Assembly (NCBI GenBank): GCA_002104945.1 | Contig: MCFH01000023.1 | Coordinates: 434,001 to 498,000, forward strand | Reading direction: 5' to 3' | Source: Piromyces finnis | Lineage: Eukaryota > Neocallimastigomycota > Neocallimastigomycetes > Neocallimastigales > Neocallimastigaceae | DNA: 64,000 nt | In this document: piece by piece, positions 28,701 to 42,100 of the stretch | Numbering within the stretch: position 1 is the first letter of the stretch | How the letters are laid out: every line of letters begins with the position of its first letter | The notes under the pieces: model-generated | The model's database searches: none | Seen by the model: only the letters and a program-made list of their open reading frames with translations | Told to the model about the DNA's origin: nothing | Translations under genes and position numbers: made by a program

Positions 28701-29323
28701 TGAAAAATTTTATTGCCACTTAAACTTTTATTAATAATGTTATTGGATATTGATAAATTAGAAATAATTTTATCACTACTTCCATAGGTAAAGGATTGAT
28801 TCCATCTCATTTTCTCATTTAAGGAACTACAACTATTTGAACTATCATATTCATTACTATCATAAATTAATAATTCAGGTGTACTTAAAGAACTATTTGA
28901 GCGACTTCTTCCCATAAACATATGATTATCTGATACTGGAAAACTATTGATTCTATTTCCATTTCCCTTTTGGCTTATATATTCATAATAATTAGAATCA
29001 TATTTTATATTTTCCTTCTCATGCTGATAATTAAATGATGTTTCATCAGGAAATGATTTAAATTCTTCATCTGATTCAATATCAATATCTTCCTCATCAA
29101 TATCAGAATTAGAGCGAGTTTTAAATGAATCTGAACTCCTTGCACTATTAATACGAGTTATATTTGATTCAGTTGTACTTTGTCTTGAGTTTCCTTCCTC
29201 TTCTTTCTGATTTTTTATATCTTCTTTTTGAATAATAGTAGCTGTACTATTCAAAGAAATTGTATTTTTCTTTTCTTTTTCGTATTGGTCTAATAAATCT
29301 AAAGTTTCATAAAGTATTTCCAT
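25754..29323 (-). CDS. Large disordered Ser/Asn-rich protein with a poly-Gln segment
   Basis: Single-exon frame of 1189 aa from ATG at 29323. Codon use is mixed and continuous over 3.5 kb, so it is a real gene. The start MEILYETLDLLDQYEKEKKN suggests a short helix. Most of the rest is low-complexity Ser/Asn/Pro sequence with many SP, RS and KSP-like sites, as in phosphoregulated scaffold proteins. A possibly folded helical part lies near residues 640-700 (STLIQLLDQLECNQQQNNKE and ALNHLEKAYFPEGL). A Gln-rich coiled stretch follows at about 775-840, with nine consecutive Gln. The C-terminus is helical and charged (FVERFMNELNVTTGFENN, then an EEERREKEIRRR run). I do not recognise the family and assign no function. 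The antisense frame opposite the poly-Gln and Ser runs is a shadow. Confidence 0.8.
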   Translation of the reverse strand: MEILYETLDLLDQYEKEKKNTISLNSTATIIQKEDIKNQKEEEGNSRQSTTESNITRINSARSSDSFKTRSNSDIDEEDIDIESDEEFKSFPDETSFNYQHEKENIKYDSNYYEYISQKGNGNRINSFPVSDNHMFMGRSRSNSSLSTPELLIYDSNEYDSSNSCSSLNEKMRWNQSFTYGSSDKIISNLSISNNIINKSLSGNKIFQNNQLISSSSETILNDIENSIKGDFSNRNSNSSNLSASSYSDFLIPQRSISLLDSTRKARQKSFVGQSNPSCIPSPSLSSPITKPLNIKINNQKDTDNSQSDSSKTVPPSPSTPNDLFIGPTSNSFSVSSSSDSLGNMYYSKDYNVHPISALYRKNSLGSKDQRISRSFHDKSLKNDNYYESNRSRSMSPSHRKSSLSILPGNINTGIIKSPSISSEYGRKESFSSPLSQNNPIVNPIVKNTPPPSPHPEIKSPKDDLPHKYINKLSLESEVNVKEAGYHIGQNQNNIDKSIIDKIDNSNLSDNDNHINVRNSVLSVQSISTVNSRLNSNDSNYSNVSKKSSRVITNDTTTNSLLNSYYINCNNGTSNTTTNNKIVRDNIILPVNKRKSSIPKQPVFYQEPYSEVSKPKKIISSKESEKEIFSTLIQLLDQLECNQQQNNKELIDTSDADATIHKALNHLEKAYFPEGLAKNEYKTPLIPDSIAKSPNIDNNIKKYDVNNQTMKKEQANYIQDDFVLTNINMNSPARIRGQEELQRILNNSAPSLQVKSKKERAKQQQQYMLLQLQQKQEIRVKKIQQQQQQQQQLQNQLKQQINQKLKQNAMIQQKLKQFGSDSNSYSVSNSLRMINPEYNLSSPMSELSTNEFSDANPRRFDSITPVISPVSTHASIENISAVSISPRPRKTSFNSQHLIPIPQINNGKDSSSLLSTSYESIKEFKSCSPIVSTISVNNTKPSPNQSFTNIPMKVPSLGNSPSIQSKNFTIDINSDVSIPGIQQHKIYSRSPSTQCVDISSSELAKKQRKSKKTSIFYIPPDNSSKPLSAVVSDISDVNSISDDLDIITKNNTIINSNSNATNNINYNAKTSLYKNGNYNLSADNLPLLRKTAEESNYFIKKSNSIGSKLNNYDIVDERQIELKKFDIEGQTFVERFMNELNVTTGFENNILKQRAQQQEEERREKEIRRRTLNMQNQLANSINNDISNI

Positions 29324-31219
29324 TTTTTTTATTATTATTTGATAAAATATATATTTTTTGTATTATAAAATTTTTATTTTAATAAAAAATTTTAAAAAAA
29401 AGTTTTCAACGATAAAAATATTTCCTTTTTGCCTTTAAGTTTTTTAATAAAAAAAATAACTTCTATAATACAAAATATAAATTAATTTTTAAATTTTTTT
29501 TAAATTTATATAAACAGAAGTCAAAATTTAAAAGAAAAAAGAAAAAGAATTAGATTAGATTAGTAGAGAAATTTATAAATTTATAAACTATGCTTTTTTT
29601 AATATATATATATATTTAAATAAACTATTTATATTTAAAATTATGATTTAACTTTTTTGATATTTTAATGCTTATTTTTATTTTAAACCATTAATAAAAT
29701 AAAATAATATACTTGTTATTATTTTAATGATAAATTATTTAACACTCTTTTTTTTTCTTTAAAAACAAAAAAAGATTATTTTTATCAATTAGAAATAAAA
29801 GACAACAATAACAAAAATATATAATATTTAACGTTTGCTTTCTGTTTCCTTGCTTTTTGTTTGTTTGTTTGTTTGATATTATAATTAAATTAAAACAATA
29901 CTTTTGAATAAGAAATAATAATTCTAAATTAATAAATTATTTTTATTTACATATATTGTGATAAAAAATACTTTACTTTTTATCCATTAATATATATTTC
30001 TTAATATTTCTAAAAAATATCCAATAATTATATTTTATAAAAAGAATATTGATATATACTAAAGTTTTAATTATAATAAATTTCAAATATTAATAATTAT
30101 CATTATTCCTTTATATTATATATTTTTGTTTCATAATATATTATCTTTTAATTTTTTTTTTTTTTTCTTTTTTTTTTTTTTGCCTAATTCTTTATTATAT
30201 TCTAAATTTAGTATTAATATTATTTTAATATTATACTGTTTATGTTATTTTTTAAATTTTTTTTTTTGTTGTGGTTTACTATATTTTTTCTTTATATTAG
30301 AGAATATGAGAATATGCTATTTATTTTCTTATTGAATAAGTGAATAGAATAAAAAAATATAACTATTTCACTAGTTATTTAAAAAAAAAAAAAGAAAAAG
30401 AAAAAAAATATATTTAACAAAAAAAAAAAAAAGAAAAAAAAATATATTTATATTATATATAATGTATTTTATTATAAAAGAATATTATAATAAAAAAAAA
30501 AACTTTTAATAACTAATTATAAACAAAAATTTCATATTTATTAAGAGAAAAAGAAAAAGAAGAAGAAAAAAAAAAAAGAAAACTAATTTCTTTATATATA
30601 CAAATTCAATATTCTTGTTTAAAAGAAAATGTATGAAAAATTTTAACCTTTTATGGAAAGAGTGATTTAAAAGTCTAATAAATATAAATAATACACAAAA
30701 GAAAATAAAACAAAAAATATTAATTTTTACATATTATTATTTAATTAAAAATTTAATATAGAAAGTAAATTAATTAATCAAACTTTATTATATAAATAAT
30801 TTAAACAAAATAAAAAAATTAATTTTAAAAAACTTCTATGAAATTATATATTAATAATTTAATACATTAATATATAATAATTAATTAGTATTACACATAT
30901 TATATATTATTATTTATATTTATATTAGAAATACTAATTAAATTTCTAAACCATTTATTTTTCGTAGATTATTTTAACTTAAAACTTGAAAATATTAACA
31001 TAATAATATATTGTATAATATATTAATGATATTGCTTCTATATATTATTATCTAATGTATTATACATTTTAATTTATTAACCATTTATTAATGTTTTTAA
31101 AAAATATATTGTTACTACACAATATAAATATAATAACAAATATTATGAATATTTATTTATCATAATAAAATATTACAAACATCAAAAGAAAAAAATAACA
31201 CAAATGTATTCTTAGGCAT

Positions 31220-31241
31220 TTCCTTTTTTTAAAAAAAGGAA
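31220..31241. repeat. Perfect 22-bp palindrome
   Basis: ttccttttttt followed directly by aaaaaaaggaa, with no loop. It is mostly T/A, but both GGAA ends match. Confidence 0.7.
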
Positions 31242-34200
31242 GATATACGAAGATAAAAACCTTTTTTATTTCATTCCTTTGGTTTTTCCATTCTTAAGAA
31301 AAATTTTATTTAATATTTTAAATAAATAATTCTATAAAAATCAGATGAATTTATTATTAAATAAAGACATCTTTATTATTACTTATAAAATAGCTTTTTC
31401 TAGTATTAATTATGAATCATTAATCTCACACCAATACTATTTTTGATAGTAAAACACAATTTTTAATCATTTATAAAATTATCCAAATAATATATTAATT
31501 ACCTACTCATAAAAAATACCCATGTATGAATAATATAAAAATCAATTTTAAATTATTACTTTCAAATAACAAAAGTATCATCAAAAGAAGACTAAAGATT
31601 TACTTAATACATTTTTTATATCCCAATTCACAAAATATAATTTAAATAATAAAACCTAATAAATATATATATTCTTCCTTAATCTATAAAAATAAGAAAA
31701 ATATATAAATAAACAATAAATTATTTTTCAAGTTAATCTTAATTAATTCTATCATTCTATATATTTTTTATTTGTTTGTATAAATAACTTTTATTAAACA
31801 CCTTTACCAGCATTTACTATACATTATATTTTATATATATTTTCTATAGAAAATATACATAAAATATAATTAAAAAAGTAATATAAATAATTTATTATTT
31901 AAATATTATATATAATAAGATTTGGAATTGGCATTTTTTTAACCAATAAAATTAAGGAAATAATTAACTTTAATACTATTAGAAATAAAAATTATTAAGA
32001 ATTTTCTTATAATCTATGTTAATTATATAATAGACTTGATTCATTTTATAGTCTATTCCTTAAAGTCTAATGTTAAATATAATTTTACAATTTTATTAAA
32101 ACCTTTATATATAAAATGAAAAATGATTTTAATTATCAAAAAGAAAAAAAAAATTTAAATTTAAAAAGAAAAACTTCATTACAATTATATATAAAGTCAT
32201 TCTTTATAAATATAATAAGTTTGATTCCTTTTTAAAGAAAAGAAAATAAATTAAAAGAATACTAATAACTCAATCATTAATAAATATTTTTTAATATGAT
32301 CAATTAAATATATCAAGTTTTTTTTATTATAAAAATATCATCTTTTAATAAGTATTTAATCATTTTTAAAAAAAACCTCTAAATGCAATTTTTATTTTTA
32401 CTAAAAATACATTTGCTTTTTTATTATGCTTTAATTAATATATTATTACTAATAAACTTTTACTAGTATTTTATTTATACATTTTGGAATGTGAACCTCA
32501 ATATCTTTTTAATTTTTTAAAAAATAAGTATCTAAATTATCATTTTAAAAAAAAATAGAGAAACATAATAATTAAACTTTATTGATTTTAATTTAAAATA
32601 TTTATCCAAGTTTTAGAGTTTATTTAATTCATTTTTTAAATAAAATATCAAAATATATATTAATATATATTAATAATATGTTGGAGAGTACTAAGTAAAT
32701 ATTTTAATGTATTATTAATTATTATATTTTGGACTTTATTTTTAAAAAAGGTGACATTAAATTTAATATATTGGATATATTGGTTTACCACATATCAATA
32801 TAATACTATCAAAATTTAATTTCTTACCAAAAAAAAAAAGAAAAACTCATTATTATAATAAAATAAATATAAACATTACTAAAAATAATAGCATTTCACA
32901 TCAAATAAAAGAATTAGTTTCAATATAAAAATCCGCTTTCATGACTATTTCTATTATTAATGACTTTATAATAATAACCTATTTATTATTATAACATATG
33001 TTTATTCAACTAATTATTTATTATTTAATATTTCTTATATACAAGTAATTAACAAATTCTAGGCTTATAAAAATAGAAATTTTTTAAAAAAAATTTTAAA
33101 TATAACCATTTTTATAAATCAAAAATTTTTATTTGTTCTTTTTTAATAATCTAAAATATAGAATATACAAAATTGAAAAAAAAAATAAATAAATAAAAGT
33201 ACAAATGGGTAAACATAGAAAAATAAACATAAGGTATAATAAATGTGTTCAGAATATTATTGATTATTATAAATAACATCAATAATCAATGCATTAATTC
33301 TTCAAATCTTTATTTTTTTTATATTTTTTTACTAAATAATTGTTTACTTTTATTATTTTGTCTTATATTTTATTGATTATGGAATTAATGAAACAAAAAG
33401 CAAATAGAATTTAATATTTCAATATATATAATAAAGTATACTATTATATATTAAAATATATTTGACTATTTTATAAACATTCATGTTTCAAAAAAAATTT
33501 AAAAATTAATAAAAAATCCACATCTTTTAATTAATAGTTTAAATTATATATTAATTATATATATTATCATATATTATCAATATATTATATATACATACTA
33601 TATTATGATTTTATTTGATTTTTAAATAAAAAGTGGATAAAAAGCTTTTAATTATAAATTTTATTAATTTTGAAAAGAGAGTGAATAATAAAATGGTTTA
33701 TATTTTTATCATGTAATTTAAATTTGGTTTTGTTAAAATATAAAGTATGCTGATAAAAGCAATATAAACAATAATGATAAAGCTTCTAGCATAAAATATA
33801 AAACATTTTAATGATTTGAAGTTGAATTTTTCAATATTAAAAATTTATTATTTAGTTGATTTTAATATAGGTTAGGATAGCTCTATAACGAATGTATTAT
33901 AAATTTAAGATTCAACATTATTTAATATTTTCTCTTGTGCTTCTTCTTAATGTACTTCTCATTTTAGATAATCAAAAATTTAGTATATTAACTTATTTAA
34001 TTGTTATTTATAAATATGGATTAAACTAAAATAAGTATGACAGATTAGTAGAACTTAAACACATACCTTATAAAATATATTATTCATATATGATAATACA
34101 TTTTGTATTATTCAATTTATTACTATTATCAATATCATTCATTCTAGATATAAAAAATAATAAAGCTATACAAAAGACTATATTGAAAATCCATACAAAA

Positions 34201-34464
34201 ATATTTTATAATAAACTTTAATTAATAATAAACAGCATTTCAATGAATTTATTCAATTTGTATTTTCAATTTAAATAGCATATATTATAAAAGCTATAGT
34301 ATTATTATTTACATATTTTTATAATACAAGAGAATAAACATTGCTTATTAAAGTTAAATAATAATGATAATGATATCTATATTAAAATATAAATAAAATT
34401 ATAGACTTTAAATGTTGGTGAACTAAAAAACACATAAAATATTAAAAAACAATATATACATTTA

Positions 34465-34906
34465 TAATTTTTTTTTTAATTCATAGGTTTTTCAAAATAT
34501 GAGTAATTATATATAGTTATATATATCTTTTTTTTTTCAACGTTAAAGTTTAATAGGATGATACAAAACAATGAGTAAAATATATATGATTTTTACTTAC
34601 TTTTTCAATTAACATTAATATAATTATCTTTATAATTAAATAAATGGAAAAAAGATGTTTTATATATTATTAAAATAAATTTATTAAGCTTTTTTTTTTT
34701 TTTGAAAAATAAAACAAAATTATTTTTCTCTCTTAATATATTATATTTGAAATAATACATTAATTAGTAAAATATTGAAAAAAGCATTTTATATACTTTA
34801 TTAATGTTTTGTATCATTTTGATTAAACTCAAGCATTAAAAAAAGTTAAGATGTATATATATAATTACTCATCTTTTAAAAAACCTAAAAATTAGAAAAA
34901 AAAATT
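34465..34906. repeat. Long inverted repeat, about 105-bp arms around a 234-bp spacer
   Basis: The left arm (34465-34570) and the reverse complement of the right arm (34805-34906) align in order along their length: a T-tract, then TAGGTTTTT, then ATGAGTAATTATATATA, then AGTTTAAT, then ATGATACAAAACA. The last block is 13/13 identical, the second 17/17. Overall identity is roughly 80% by eye, with small indels. The blocks contain G and C at matching places, so this is not just A/T symmetry. It could be a foldback or MITE-like element, or the template of a long hairpin RNA. No coding capacity or clear target-site duplication is visible. Confidence 0.75.
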
Positions 34907-35706
34907 ATTATTAAGAAATTATTTATGTTATTTTTTAATATCTATTATTTTCATTCTGATGACATTTTAATCCATGTATCATTATTTTAACTCTTATGAA
35001 TAATTAATATAACTATTATTCTCTTTTGTATTAATTATAAAAATATTTTCGTTGATATATAAATAATATCAATTGAAAGAAGTATATATTATTATAATTG
35101 TTGTTATATAATTAAAAATCTAGTACTTTTTATTAATTTGAATTCCATTATATACTTTCAGTTATTTCAAAGTTATAAAAAATTTACAATAAAAATGTAT
35201 TTTTAATAAAACTATATTTAAATGAAAAAAAAGAAAAAAAACTAGTTTTTATTTCAAGTTTTTGTCAATTACAAAGAATTTATAATATTAGTTTATATAA
35301 CAGTTTTATATATCTTAAAATAACTAAGTAATACATATACTCATTATACGTTTATATAAAAAAATGAAAAATCTATTTTTTTTTTAAATCGATTTAAAAA
35401 TTAATGTGTAACAAAATAAAAAGAATTTAATTTGATAGATATTTAATTATCTAAAAATTTTAAAAATATTTTAAAATGTTTCTTTTTTTATTTTTTATTT
35501 AAATTGTTAAAAAATAAATTAGTTTTAATTTTTTTTAAATCACAATTTTAAATTTATTAAAGTTTTATCTTTTAACTTTTTATAAATCTACTTATATAAA
35601 AAATAATATATAATATGATTAATTATAGAATATAGCGAATATAGCAAATAATAAGAACTAGTAGGGAAAAAAAGAAAGAAAAATAATTTTACAATAATGA
35701 ACAGAA

Positions 35707-35950
35707 ATGACAAATATTAATCATCAAAATCTATATTACCTCACCGTAGTAAAGCAATCATTGGAAAAAAATACTTTAGCACTCGTTTCAACAGGGGTTG
35801 GTAAAACATTTTTATATACAGTGTTATTAGAATATTTTTCAGAAAAGAATGGTCAACAAAGTGTCTTTGATTCAGAGGATAATATACCAAAATTTAATAA
35901 TTTATTTAAATTTATAAAATTGGAAAATGAAAAGCATAACAAAAAAAGTA

Positions 35951-35991
<41 letters not shown>

Positions 35992-36118
35992 AACATAATA
36001 AATATAAATTATAAAGATGTATTATTAATTATATATTTTATTTTCAATTTATTTAAATAAACTAATATAATTTTTTTTATATATATATATTCTACTTTTT
36101 TTTTTTTTTTTTTAAAAA

Positions 36119-36149
<31 letters not shown>

Positions 36150-39100
36150 GATATTTAATATTTTAGCTAATATTAAAGAATTTGTAAATTCATCAAAATT
36201 TGAAGAGTTGTTAAAACAAAATCCAATTTCAAGGTCAAAGATTATTCAAAATACATTTAGTGTTAAACTAAGAATTAAATTAAAAAAATGGATGGGTTTA
36301 AAATTAATACTTCCATTCCACAAGAAAAAAGTAATATTTCTGGAATCCTCTCATTCAAACCTTCAAAAACAAATAATGGCATTAAGTACAGTTAGTGATT
36401 TTAAGGTTGGTTGGTTTTCAAATTCAGAACCTTTATCAACTTCAAGTTCAACCCCTAATTATTACTATAATAATAATATTAATAATTTCAATAATTATAA
36501 TTCTAATTATAATAGTTTAAATTACAATAACTATTATTTGGACAATAATTATAATAATCATAATTCAAATCACATAATATTTGATAACAATAATTTCGAA
36601 AATACAAATAATTTTAATTTTGATTATAAGGAAAGGAAATTCAATAATACAATTTTTAATGAAAATTCGAATTCTAATTATAAAATAAATTATGATAATA
36701 CTAATCCTATGAATTTTGAAACTTGTTGGGATATTGTTAATTTCATTATTAGTAATTATTCCAAAGAATCATTATTTTTAACACCTATTCAGTTTAAGTA
36801 CCTATTGGATATAGGATTACTAACATTTAATAGCAATATTAAATTAGTAGTAGTAGATCACTGTCAAACCATTCAAAGTAATAAAATGGATTATTCTTAT
36901 TATTCAAAAATAATGACTTTATATAAAGAAAATAAAAATGAAGATGATTTAACAGGCAATAAACTAAAAGAAATGGAGAATGGAAAATCTAATCAAAAAA
37001 TTAGAAAAAGAAGACGCTTAAATTCGGAAGAACAAAAACCATTTTATACAAGAATTGTGGGAATCATTGATAAAATAAAAGAAAATAAAAAAATCAATAT
37101 TGGTAATTTAGAGGAATTTTATCATTGCCAAATGATTTGGGTTGATAATATTGATTTTCCTTTAACATGTTCTAATGATATACAACTACAAAATTCTAAA
37201 AAAGAGCATCATAACTTAAATGGTAAATATAACAAAGAGTTGAAAGTAGATGCTCAATTAACTAATGAAATTTTTTTACAATTAAAGAAAGACGATTCCA
37301 TAATTGAGCAACATATTGAAAAGGTTTCTAACGAAAATTTAGATATTAAAAATGTAAGCCAACTTAGTTCTGTATTTTTTGCTAATGAATCTATGATTAT
37401 TTATTACCAATGTATTGATATAGACTGGAATATATATGATGAGCAGATTAAGTTTGAACAACAGAAACAAAAGCAGCAAAAGCCACAAGATAGTTTTTTT
37501 CATCAGCAATATAAGATACCGTCTATTCTTTTTACGGAAATGGAAAAAGCCAATATTAACGATCGTTTCAAAATTATTTTAATTATTTATGTTAAAGTAA
37601 TGGAATTTTTAGTTAAAAAAATGAGTTGGCTTAGTGATTATAAAAACTTAGAAAACACTAAACGATTAATTAAATTAATAAAAAATGAATATAAAGAATC
37701 AGGATTATGGTGTGCATGTAATTTGGCCCGAATTTATGTAGACAACTTATACCATGCATTTTGCTATCATATTATTAAAGAAGATTATAATTTACTCTTG
37801 AGTCGTCATTTTCAATATACCAAAGATTTATTGAAATGTTTTAATTTTGAAGATTTAAACAATAACCAATTCCTTTCACCTAAAGTTGTTAGCATTATTG
37901 AATGTCTAAATAATCATATTAAAAAAATTAACTATAAAAAGGTATTTATTAACAACAAAAAAAAAATTATAAAAGCGTATTAATTTGACATCATTCATAA
38001 ATTTTTTTAATATATAGAATTATTAAAAATATTATAAATTGTTAATGAAATATTGATAATATTTCTAACATAAATAATTATTTATTAAATAACATAATTT
38101 TGTTAAAAAAGAATAATTATCATTATGATTCCACCATTGATGATACAACATATAGAGGAATAATTGTTGTTAATCACCTAATGGGATTAAAAACTCTTAC
38201 CGAAATTTTAAATGAAATCCCAATGTTAAAAGAACAAGGAATTCGTTGTGGTTACTTAATGGAAGTTAATAGTAATTACGGTACATCTCATAAAACCAAT
38301 TACAATCAAAATCAGATTTTACAATTGTTCAATAAAAATCAAATAAATACCCTTATTATTACTAGAAAAATGTTGCAAGAATCATTAAAGTAAGTTTGGT
38401 TTTGATTAATTTTAAGTTATATTTACTGTCATCATAATAATATTTTTCTTATTGTAATTTTTACTATCTATTTGATATATTTATATGAAATAAATAAAAC
38501 AATATAATTTCTCATTTATTTTTTCGATATATATTCATTTAATATTATTTTAGGATTAATTATTTATCATTGATTATTGTTTCAGAATCCTTGACCTATT
38601 CTCAAGATTATTTAGATATTTATTATAGAGCAAATATGATGAAAAACCCAGATTTTGAAATAAAATTTATTATATCTGATGTGAAAAATTTAAGTGAAAC
38701 TGATAATTCAACGGCTTTAGATACAGTCTCATCTGACTATACCAGTGACAAAAATACTCTTTATAATACACTTTCCTTAATAGCTAAGGCTAAAATTAAA
38801 TTCCTAAAAGATCAAGGCTTAAGTAAACGTGATATTTTTAAAAAGAAAAAATCCAATGGAATAAGTAAAAATAACTCAAATGCTCAATTAATATTAGCAG
38901 ACCATTTTATATCAAATAATGAAAAATATGTTCATAATTATTTATGTGGAAACGATAAACCTCTTCACTCAGCCATTAATATTTCGATTTCATTAATGTC
39001 AGCTGAATCAATTTTAATTAAATTATTTTCATGCTCTCAAACCCTTCATCATTTTAAAAGCTTTCTTATTTATAATGTAGGCGTTTCAAAGCATAAGCAA

Positions 39101-42100
39101 TCATCATATTTATCTTCAAAGAATATAAATGATTCATCACTTAAATATAAAAAAGAAAAAATATGGAATGTTTACTATCGACAAAGACAAAATCAAATTT
39201 TACATCATAAGTGTTTAACTCATACTGAATGGAATCAATATTGGAGGAATGAAAAAAAATTGTTGAATATATCCGATGAATCAAATATTGTTGATAATTC
39301 TATAAATAATCAATTTGATACATTTGCTGATTCATCATCCCCAGCAATAAATTCATTCTCTAATTATTGCTATCCAATTACCGATTCTGAAGTCAAGAAT
39401 GATGAAGGAACAAATATTACTCTTCCATACGGCTTTGCTTATGCAATTCATTTACCATTTATGTCTTGTTCCCATGGCCTTATCAAAGAAGACAAAATTT
39501 TTATTGGACCAATTCGTTTAACGCGAAAGTTAGCTTATCAAGCTGTTATGCTGGAAATTTGTCAATATCTTTACACTGAACAAATTCTTGATTCTAATTT
39601 CTTGTTGTCATTAAAATCCCAAGGAATTATATCCCAATCAAATCATTATTATAATAGTGAAGAAGATTATTACAGAAACAGCAGAAAAGAAGATAATTCA
39701 TTTAGATATCTTGAAAATATCTCATATATAGAAAAAAATAAAAAACTAAAATTAGAGGGTAATTATATTTCTGATGATAAGCATTTTAAACTTCAATTAG
39801 AACATGGTATAAATAAAAAGAAAGAAGATGTTGAAGAAAACAAAGAAAATGAAGAAAATGAGGAAAAAAGAAAAGAAAAAGAAATTTTACCAAGTAGTAA
39901 TAATGACCAAGAAATTGATAGACCAGATTCTCTTTCTGAATATAAACGTCTTATTCCAAAGGCTTTGATAGCTGATAATCTTTGGGATTTCAATACTTTT
40001 TCGAAAGACAATAAAATTAAAAATATATATAAATTACAAAATGAAGAAACAGTTAAAGATCAATTAAAAAAAGAGGATGAGGACATGCATAAACAAAATG
40101 AATCGGCGGAAGAGAAAAAAGGAACTGATATAGATGTTAATATAGATCATAACGAAATTTTATATACTAAAGAAAAAGAAATAAAGCAATCTTATGAAAT
40201 GAAATTAATGGAAGGAAAGCAAGAAGATGAAAATTTAACAAAAAAATGTAACGATGGAATGGTAAAAGAAACGAGTGGACATGAATTTTATGTTACTATA
40301 TTTTCTTTTGGTCCTGAATTAGAACTTTACACTCGTAATACTTTACACTGTGATAATGCTTTTTATAATATTATTAACCAACCAGAAGAAAATACTAATT
40401 TAAAACCACCTTCAGAAATGTCAATAACAGAAGATAAGGAAGAAGGTGAATTAAAAGAAGATATAAACGAAGATGAAAATATGAATGAGAAAGAACCAAT
40501 AAAACTAGACAGAGAAGGAGAAAAATATTACATTAATGAAATTAAAAATACAAATTACTATTTTAAACCTGCAAAAGATAGAAATCTTTTTCTTTATAAT
40601 TCTAATGAAAAACAAAAGAAAATTGAACCTCGTCGTTCTTTTGCACTTATCACTAAACGCCCTATTCCTTCAAAAGAAATTTCAAATTTCTGTGTATGGT
40701 TAGATGGTAAGATATCTTGTAAAGTAAAAATTCTCCACTGGCATGATCAATCTCAAGAAGGGACTATTGGTATTGGTAATTGCTTTAAAGATGAAATTTT
40801 TGACTATAATATTAAAGAAAATTCATCAGAACCAACAAAAAAAGGAGATCAAAATTCTAACCATGATATTTCTTTTAAAGGCCTATACTATGAAAGTGAT
40901 GATGAAGATGATGATAATGATAATGATAATGATAATGATAATGATAATGATAAGAAAAATTATAGTATTGGTAATGAAGATCAAATTAGAAAAAATTGTC
41001 CAAAAGATTCTGAAAAATCTGTAGATAATAAAAGTGAATGTGAAAAAGTTAATCTTGATAAATCAGAAGCAAATATCTATCGAAAGATTACACTGACAGA
41101 TCAGCAAATTGAAGCTATGACAGAATTTCAAGAGTATTTTTGGAATATGGTGATGTGGGGTCAACCTAGATCCTTAAAAAGAAAATCAACAACGCAGGTA
41201 CCCTTAAAATATAATGAAAATGATGTAGAAAATGAAAATAACAAAATAAATAATAGTGAAATTAGGATACCTATCATACCGGATTCTGAGTGTCGTATGT
41301 ATATGATTTTACCAGTTATAGGTTTCCCTCTTTTTGATAATTATAATTCAAAAGAAAAAGAGTCTGATACTAATATCAGTGATGAAAATGATTTGTCCTT
41401 CTTAATCAAAGATTATGAACTTTTAAAAAAATGGAAAAATAATTATACTAAACGTTGGCCAAAACTTCCTGAAATACCAGACCCAATCCTTTGTAAATGG
41501 GAGATTGATTGGTCTTTAATAGATAAAGTAGTTCAAGGCCCAAAAATATCATTGTATACATGGATTCGTACAGTGGGAGAGTATATATCTTTGAAAGAAA
41601 AAGAAAAAGAAAATAATTCTATATCAATAGGAATTAAAAAATATAATATAATTAAGCAAGTAGCAGAAGAAACAAAAACTACGCCTATTATATACACTTC
41701 ATCATTTCATGCGCATAATAATTCCAAATTACATAACAAAAATGTATTATACTTTAAAACTCGAAATAGTTTTGATGTATTATATGATATGGCATTAAAA
41801 ATGGAAAATGAAAATATATATAAAAACATCGAAGGGCAATCAGATCCTTCTGTTACATATTCCCCAGAAGTCATGAAAAAATTAGATATGGCAATGAATC
41901 AAACTTTTATACTAACGGAGCATAATAATAATCGATATCGTTTGAAAAAGGTTCGTCAAGATATTACCCCCAAAACAGAATTCTATTCTTCTCGTTATAA
42001 AATTTCACTCAGTTATTTAGATTACGCAACCATAACAAATAAAGCAACTGTCATTGAACATCCTAATTCAGTAATGGTTGAAGCATCTCATATAAAAATT

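Larger units (their letters stand above)
29324..35706. other. 6.4 kb gene-poor A/T-rich spacer upstream of the Dicer-like gene
   Basis: I scanned both strands for mixed-codon frames, splice-bounded exons and tRNA arms and found no convincing gene. It contains a perfect 22-bp palindrome (31220-31241) and a long inverted repeat (34465-34906), both listed separately. A 14-codon minus-strand frame near 33960 (MRSTLRRSTRENIK) is too short to support. Confidence 0.5.

Noticed and set aside
33950-34000. Minus-strand peptide MRSTLRRSTRENIK as a retrotransposon relic
   Set aside because: Fourteen codons of basic sequence are too little to support any element, and no reverse transcriptase or integrase motifs lie nearby.
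29324-35706. tRNA, snRNA or rRNA genes in the large spacers
   Set aside because: I looked for GGTTC-type T-arms, paired acceptor stems and GC-rich blocks in this and the other spacers and found none. Weak snRNA signals cannot be excluded without a covariance-model search.
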